Made by a program: the position numbers and the translations under genes. A stretch of DNA of 12,711 nucleotides from Candidatus Margulisiibacteriota bacterium (lineage in GTDB: Bacteria; Margulisbacteria; Termititenacia; Termititenacales; Termititenacaceae): assembly GCA_031267055.1 (NCBI GenBank), contig JAIRZV010000006.1, forward strand, positions 1-12,711, given 5' to 3'. Under the pieces are notes generated by a model. That model had not been told where the DNA came from, made no database searches, and worked only from the letters and a program-made list of their open reading frames with translations. Below, one piece after another: positions 1 to 7,100 of the stretch; the first letter of the stretch is position 1; each line of letters starts with the position of its first letter.

Positions 1-84
1 GATTTTGGTTTAATATGGACAGCGTTAGTCATAGACCTCGCATCCTGGGGCGGATTTTTAATTTTAAGAAAAGGAGTGAAGTAA
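1..84 (+). CDS. C-terminal end of a membrane protein (partial)
   Basis: Frame 1 is open from the first base to a TAA at 82-84. It encodes 27 residues that begin DFGLIWTALVID and end FLILRKGVK. The tail is a hydrophobic stretch with a central aspartate and a positively charged end, as expected for a last transmembrane helix facing the cytoplasm. The other two forward frames are less convincing: the ilvC frame is full of stops. The stop lies one base before the ilvC ATG, and the ilvC ribosome-binding site sits inside these last codons, a typical operon junction. The pattern W.A..ID...G..L.R.G recalls the ends of MATE-type transporters, but 27 residues cannot establish the family. It does not resemble the IlvN regulatory subunit that often precedes ilvC. 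Confidence 0.45.
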   Translation, partial: DFGLIWTALVIDLASWGGFLILRKGVK

Positions 85-85
85 C

Positions 86-1090
86 ATGGTGCAAACATAT
101 TACGACAAGGACGCCGATATCGGCGTATTGAAAGACAAAACGATCGCGGTGATCGGTTACGGCTCGCAAGGGCACGCTCACGCGCTCAATATGAAAGACA
201 GCGGCCTGCGGGTCATCATCGGTTTGCGGCCGGACAGCGCGCACGCAACGGCGGCCAGAGAAGCTGGTTTTGAAGTGCTGGCTCCGGCTGACGCGGCCAA
301 AAAAGCCGATCTGATCATGATGCTCGTCCCCGATGAATTTGCGGCGGATATATATAAGAAGGACATTGAGAAAAATTTACAGCCGGGTAATATTTTGGCT
401 TTTGCCCATGGCTTTAATATTCATTTCAAATACATCGTGCCGCCTAAAGACATCGATGTGATCATGGTCGCGCCCAAAGGTCCGGGCCACATGGTGCGCC
501 AGCTCTATACCGAAGGCGCAGGCGTGCCGGCTTTGTTTGCGGTGCAACAAGACTACAGCGGTCAGGCGCGGAACATCGCCATGGCCTACGCCAAAGCGAT
601 CGGCGGCACACGCGCCGGGATTTTTGAGACCACGTACAAAGAAGAAACCGAGACTGATCTTTTTGGCGAACAGGCGGTGTTGTGCGGCGGCATGTCCGCG
701 CTGGTCACAGCCGGTTTTGAAACTCTTGTCGAAGCTGGCTATCAGCCGACCATGGCGTATTTTGAATGTTTGCATGAAATGAAATTGATCGTCGATCTGG
801 TCTACAAATACGGTCTGGCCGGTATGCGTTATTCTATTTCCAATACGGCCGAATACGGCGACCTGACTGTCGGGCCGAAAATCATCGACGCCTCGGTCAA
901 GGCCAGAATGAAAGAAGTTTTGAAGCGCATTCAGAGCGGAGAATTTGCCGACGAGTTTGTCAAAGAATGTCAGGCCGGCAAACCCAATATGGAAAAAATG
1001 CGCGCTAAGGCTAAAGAACATCAAGTCGAAAAAGTCGGCGAAGAATTGCGCGCCAAAATTCCGTTTCTGAAAGGCGGAAAACTGCTTTAG
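86..1090 (+). CDS. ilvC: Ketol-acid reductoisomerase, class I (NADP+)
   Basis: IlvC catalyses the Mg2+-dependent isomerisation and NAD(P)H reduction of 2-acetolactate or 2-aceto-2-hydroxybutyrate, the second common step of valine, leucine and isoleucine synthesis, in the cytoplasm. At 334 residues it is a normal short class I enzyme. Visible hallmarks are the Rossmann motif GYGSQGHA (24-31), H108 in LAFAHGF, K131 in APKGPGH, the metal ligands D191 and E195 in ETDLFGEQ, E227 and E231 in YFECLHE, and S252 in YSISN. The start is ATG 86, preceded by AAGGAGTGA at 71-79 with a 6-nt gap. The cofactor loop reads GLRPDS (46-51), where many relatives have G before the phosphate-binding serine; the acidic D50 might shift cofactor preference. 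The gene probably shares a transcript with the upstream membrane-protein tail. Its stop overlaps the convergent giant gene. The family call is essentially certain. Confidence 0.98.
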   Translation: MVQTYYDKDADIGVLKDKTIAVIGYGSQGHAHALNMKDSGLRVIIGLRPDSAHATAAREAGFEVLAPADAAKKADLIMMLVPDEFAADIYKKDIEKNLQPGNILAFAHGFNIHFKYIVPPKDIDVIMVAPKGPGHMVRQLYTEGAGVPALFAVQQDYSGQARNIAMAYAKAIGGTRAGIFETTYKEETETDLFGEQAVLCGGMSALVTAGFETLVEAGYQPTMAYFECLHEMKLIVDLVYKYGLAGMRYSISNTAEYGDLTVGPKIIDASVKARMKEVLKRIQSGEFADEFVKECQAGKPNMEKMRAKAKEHQVEKVGEELRAKIPFLKGGKLL

Positions 1091-1109
1091 TTAATCACGC
1101 CTCTTTTTT
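1072..1109 (+). terminator. Possible intrinsic terminator of ilvC, inside the convergent overlap
   Basis: AGGCG at 1072-1076 can pair with CGCCT at 1098-1102, and inside it AACT (1080-1083) can pair with AGTT (1089-1092). The structure runs into the T-rich tract TCTTTTTT at 1102-1109. It spans the ilvC stop codon and the last codons of the minus-strand giant gene. The stem is weak (5 bp plus 4 bp separated by an internal loop). Read on the minus strand, only a short T run follows, so it may act poorly or not at all for the giant gene. It is the only candidate because the two genes leave no intergenic space. Confidence 0.33.
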
Positions 1110-4100
1110 GCTGCACTAAAAATCTTTCACGTTTTTGGCGGAAAGCGCGTTCTTTGCGCTCAAGCTCCGCGCGTTTTTCATTCAGATTTTCCAGCGCCGC
1201 CTCATCACCGCTTTGCAGATATTTTTGCATAGCTTCGTCATAGATTTCTTGCAATTTTTTTATTTCCTGCCAATCCGCAGCCAGAATATTTGCGGCAAAT
1301 TCCGTGTCGGCTTCGTTATTGAGCAGCTCAATCTCACGATTGTCGCGGCGGCGGTCGAGATATTCTAAAATCCTGGGACGCAAAGTGAGTGGTATACCCG
1401 CGCCGCCGGTTACACCGTTCAAGTAAAGTTTCAATTCCTGTGAAATAGCCAGTCCGGCAATATTCACTTCCTGCTCCGGATTGGCGTTAAAAAGATTGAA
1501 CATGACTTCATAATCTTTATCCGCCTGCTCCCAAGCCGTCCGCGCCGCGTCAAGACCGGCCTGCGCTTTTTCCTGCGCCTTGCGGCTGCGTGAACGCTCT
1601 ACAAAAAAGCCTTCCCACAATTTAGCCACATCCGTGCCCGGCGTATAGGGTTGATAATTTTGCCTGACATTCTGTGTTTCCTGATATATTTCTTCGATTT
1701 CAGCCAGATTTTTCGGCACAGGCAAATCAAATTTTGCAAACAGAGCTATTTGCGCGACCAAAGTTTCTTGAGTTTGTTGCGGACCCATAGGTAAATCCAA
1801 ACCCAACACATATTTTTCTCCACGTTGTTCAATTCCGGCAAACTGCGCATACATACCCTGCGCCGAAACCAAACCGCTGTGCAATTGCGCCACCTCGCCG
1901 CTATATTGCGGCGCGGACTGCGCCAGAGCAGTCAGCAACTCGGTGTATCTCTGCCGGTCTTGGAAAAGCGGCGCCAGAGCAGAAACACTGCGACAGACGA
2001 GTTGATAATCCTGTCCGGAGCGGCGCAGCGCAGTTAATTTTTCCGCGGCAGCCGGACTAACTTTTTGTAAAGCTTCCTGCGCGGCTGTGTCGTCAAGCTG
2101 CATAAATCTATAAATATTCCAGTGATAATAATTATCGTCGGCAAATATATTTTGAATCTCGTCTTTGTGCTCGCCCAAACTGCGCGCCGTTTCCTCAAAT
2201 AATTTTTGTGTCTCGGCAAACTCCTCGCCGTGTTTCTGCAAATAATCCAGCGCCTCGCGCAAAGTCTGGGTTTGGGTCTGCGCGGCATACTCAGCCTGCG
2301 CCAGCTCTTGCTCTAGCTGCGCAGCGCGCGCGGTCAATGTCTGCAATTCCTGTACACACTCGCGCCCGGCAAGCACTTCGCTGCCAAGCCGTTCTTCGTT
2401 CAATCCTGTAAATTTAGCCAAAGCGCCGGAGTAATCTCCCGCCTGATACAATTCCCAAGCCGGCTGCAGATGCGTAGCGTAAAGCTCATGTCCGGCCGGA
2501 ACAGCCGCGCGCAGCGCTTCGATTTGCTCGCACATCTCGCGTTGCTTTTCGGTGTTGGCAGACAGTTCTTCCCGCAAAGCGGCCAAACGGTTATCATTCA
2601 AAAGCGCATCCAGTTTGTCACTCAAAGTTTTTTCCGTGATTTTTTTAGCGGCGATCTGAGCAATTTGCTGTGCAGTCCTGTCGATCATTTTCAGCATTTG
2701 ATCATACAGACCGGAATTACGCGCGATCTCGGTCAACTCCAGATCGGCGCCGGCATAAGCACTCTCCACGCGCAAACGCTCTGCGGGATTGAGCGCGCTC
2801 AAATCCATCGGCTCAGCCGCGCCTTTTTCACCGCGCCGGAAGTGCAGCGTCAAGACGCGGTATAGCGACGACAATGGCTGCAAGTTTTGCGTGAGATTAC
2901 TCAACACCTGTTGCTCAGTTTTGCTGTCCAAAAACGGCGTGATGCTCTGCAAAGCCTGCAACGCGGAATCAAAAGCCTCCAATTGCAAATCAAGCAACTG
3001 CTGCTGGCGGCTATTTTCGCGCTGGGCAATCTCGCCGGCGCCTTTTTTCAAACTCTGCATCAGCTGTTGAATAAATTGTTTATGCAGATTTTGATAATCT
3101 TTCAAGATAGATTCCAGCTCGGCCGCGCCGGTTTCGAGAACCGAGTGCACATTGCCGCGTCCGCTGTCCAACTCCGCTTTCATTTGCAAAAGCAAGTCCT
3201 GGGTTTTTTGCAACTGATCCAGAAGCGCGTGAATGTACTCCAGCCGGCCGCGGTCTTCGAGTTGAAAGCCATATTCGCCGGAAACATTTTTGTACTCCAT
3301 GGCCTGCAGAAGCAATTCTTTTTCCGCGGCGGTCAATCTATTGAGTCCCAGCTCTTCCGCCAGATCGCCCTCGGTCAGGTTTTCCGCAGTCAGACGATTG
3401 GCGGCGTCCAGCGTCGTGTCGTAAATATTGCTCAAAGTGTAAAACGTTTTCATGGACAGTGTGGTCAAGCTGCCCAGCGCCAGAGCCTGCTCGTTATTCC
3501 AGCCGCCGGCATACCCCAAAGAAGACACCGACGCGGAAACCAGCGTGGTCAAAAAATCCCTTTGCAAATCTGTCGTTCTGGTATTTTTCTTGCTCAGCTG
3601 CTCGGCGCGCGCGTAAGCTTTGTCCACCAAAATAGTCCATTTGGTCAAAAGACTTTCTCTATTGATGTCCGTCAGAGTCTGGGCTAGACCGACACCGGCG
3701 GCGCTTTTTTCGGCCAGCTCCATATGTACGACATCGCGGGATTTTTGTTTGGCCGACTGCAACGTGATCAGAGCTTGATCCAGCAACAGCGCGCGCTGCA
3801 GCTTGGCGTATTTTTTCAGCAACACGGTTTGATCCACCGTGACATTGCCGCGCGCGTCTTCCTGCCAGAGATCATCGGAACCAAAATCGGACAAGCCGCC
3901 TTGGGCGCCACCGTAGGACGCGCCTTGATCTTCCGCGCGGAGCTTGAGATCAGAATCGCCGATCGCCAGATCAAAAATATTATTTTTATTTTGATCCCAA
4001 ATAGATCTGGTCAGACCATAAATAAAAGCGTCATCGAGATTGTTGTTGTCAGACGCGACACTGCTCAGCCCGCCCAGCCAGCCGGCAAAAACCGAGGCAA

Positions 4101-7100
4101 GTATATTGAAACCCGCGTTGAGCAGCTCCGTACGCTGATCTACTTTTTGATTGATCGCCTGGATCTGAATTTCCGTTAATTGTTTTTGTTTTTGCACCAC
4201 ATCTTGCAACAGTGAAAAACTTTGCTGTGTGGCAACTTTGGCTAAAGTATCCTGCGTTCGTGTTTTTTTGTCGGTCAGCTCCTGATGGATCACATTGCGG
4301 CTGTTTTTCGCGGCGGCATTGAGCGCGATCTCGATGTTTTCCAGCCGTTGCAAACGCTGCAGGTCTGTTATGACCTGCAAATAACGTTCATAATCCAGCG
4401 CCTTTTTGTTTTCGGTCAGATCGCGCATCAGCTGGCTTGAACCGCTCAAAACATCAGCGTACATTTCAGCAAAACTGGTCGGCGTGGCCTGCGGCTCAGC
4501 GGCAAAAATCGCGGCGCGGTTGGGATCGTATTTAGCGCGGGCGGCTTTTTTGGCCTTGCCGGTAAAATTGTAAACCGACTCGCCCAAGCCCCGCAGAACA
4601 TTTTGCGCTACGCCGCCGCCCGCGCCAAAAGTAACAACATCGATCAGCGTGAAAAATACTTTACCGATCACATACTCGGCCAAGCCGGTTTTGGCTTCTT
4701 TTATTTCTTGCCGCGTCAGCGCGGCTTTGTTGTAAGCCTGCACGGTCTGCAGTTCTAGCGAGCCTTTTTTGCTGACCGTCTCCAGCAAAGCCATGACATC
4801 TTTATTGACGATCTCACCACCGTAGTTCGACACTGTGGCCGCCGGCAGTGACAGCTCGGACGCCACAATATTGCGCCCTTCATGCTGAGCTTTTTGCACA
4901 GAGGCCAGCAAACGCAACAGCATTGCCAGCATATTAACGCGCAGAGAATTTTCCGTATATTGCGCATTGTCAAACTCCAAGAAACCATCCTGATGTTCCA
5001 AAGCGGAAGCGTCCAAAGCCGCGGTCAGCTGCGCGATCTCCATCTCCAGCATTTTGGCGTATTCTTGATTGCCGGAAGCCAGCGCCTCGTTTCTCAAGCG
5101 CTCCAGCTCGGTTTTCTTGCCGCGCAAATAATCATCTTCCATTCTTTTCTCAGAAGTGCGCAGCATGGCGAGCTGTTCCTCCAGCTTTTCCTGTTCTTTT
5201 TTTAGCTCAATATCCTGGTCAGTCTTGCGGATAGTCTGCACAACATCGACCACCGTGGCGAACGCGCTGATCACCAGCGGCGCGGCCACACCGGCGCTGA
5301 AAATCGCGGCGATCACACCGGCCAATATCGTAATAATGCCCATGACCAGCGACACCAGCAAATTAGTGTGCGCGTATTCCTGCTGCTGCCGCTGCGCTTC
5401 TTTTAACTCCGCTTCGGCTTTTTCATTGTAGTTTTTGGCATACTCGTTTATTTCTTTTGTGCGTGTATTGATGTAATTGGTCAGATAGGCGGTCTGTTTA
5501 TCGTTCAGTTTCTCAATATTCATTTTTTGATAGCCGCTCTGCTGGGTCAAGATTTCCTGTATGGCGTTGCGACTGTCGCCCTTGGCCTGCGTGATCATCG
5601 TCAGGAGTTTTTGCAGGTAGGCGCCGAGTAAAATACGCTCTCTGAGTTGATTAAATTTGTAGGTGTCGACTTGGATGAAATCCGTGTGTATTTTACTAAC
5701 ATAATTACTACGCTTAAATTCCTGTATAGACATAGGTAAAAGAACATTTTGAATAGTCTGCTTGGCAAATTGTAAATCATGATACCTCTTGTCAGCTTTT
5801 GTACTGTAATAACTAAGCTGCGCATATTTTTGTTCTTCTGTGGTTAAATAAGGTAGTACAGTTTTATTAAGGTAATTATTGATCTTGGCTTTATCCCCTT
5901 CATTAAGTAGGCGACTAAGTTCCGCCATTTGATCCCCAGTTAAACACAAGTAGTCTGTGGCTAAATTAGACATAGCGTAAGCATCAAAACCAAGGAAAAA
6001 GTTTTTATCATCACTCATAGCAAGAATATCATTAGTTATAGTTTGATTAATAATTATACCTATAATACTCGGATCAATAGTTTGATGTGTATCGGTCAAT
6101 AATTCTGGATGTAACAAAGGCGGTGGGGCTTCCAGCACGGTTATTGTTACTGTATCTTTATGAGTTTTGCCGTCATTATCAGTTACGGTAAGTTGAAAAA
6201 TATAAGTCCCTTCTTTCAATCCAGTAATTAGTGGATTTGCGGTGTTGGCTCCATTTATTGTAGTCCCGGCTGGACCGTTTAATTGTTCCCAGAAATAAGC
6301 AACTATTTCGCCATCTGGGTCTTGGCCGGAACCATGCAAAGTTATCCAATTTTCCGGCAGTCTGATCGTTTGATCGTTGCCAGCGTTAGCTGTTGGCCTG
6401 CCAGCTGGAATGACTTCTACCATTACGTCTTTGTAACTAATCGCTCCTTTATCATCTGTTACCGTCAACCTGAACATATAAAAGCCGGCTTGTAAATCTT
6501 TAATTTCTGTGGATACGCCAGTTGCATTTACGATCGTCGCACCTTTGTTAGTTACCTCTGACCAGGCATAAGAAGCAATGCTACCGTCTCTGTCATAAGA
6601 CGCTGCTCCATTTAGAATTAATGAATTTCTTGGAAGTTGAATCGAAACAGGAGCGTTAATCTCTGCCACCGGGTAAACGTTCGGGACAATTGTTTCTACA
6701 GTAATCGTAATATCCTTATAATTAACTGCCCCTTTATCATCTGTCACGGTCAAACGGAATACATAAGTCCCCGCATTTAAGTTTCTTATTTCTGTTGATG
6801 TTCCCGTCGGACTTACAATCGTCGCGCCTTTGTTAGTCACCTCCGACCAAGCGTAAGAAACGATCTGTCCATCTGCGTCCCTCGAGCCGGTGCTATTCAA
6901 GGTAATCGTATCATCAGGCAGATAAATTGTTGTCGCACTACTTTGAATTTCTACAGTTGGCGCTTGATTGGGCGGCGGAGGCGGTGGAACAGGTTCAGGG
7001 TTTACCGTTATAGTAATGTCTCTATACGAAGTGGCTCCTCTATCGTCCGTCACTGTTAAACGGAATATATAAGTCCCCACATTCAAGTTTCTTATTTCTG

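Noticed and set aside
377..1024. 215-residue open frame on the minus strand inside ilvC
   Set aside because: It is fully antisense to a perfectly conserved ilvC, has no family signature and no ribosome-binding context; a shadow frame.
2887..3687. 266-residue open frame on the plus strand inside the giant gene
   Set aside because: It mirrors the Gln/Leu-rich coiled coil on the other strand, is low in complexity and has no recognisable motif; a shadow of biased codon use.
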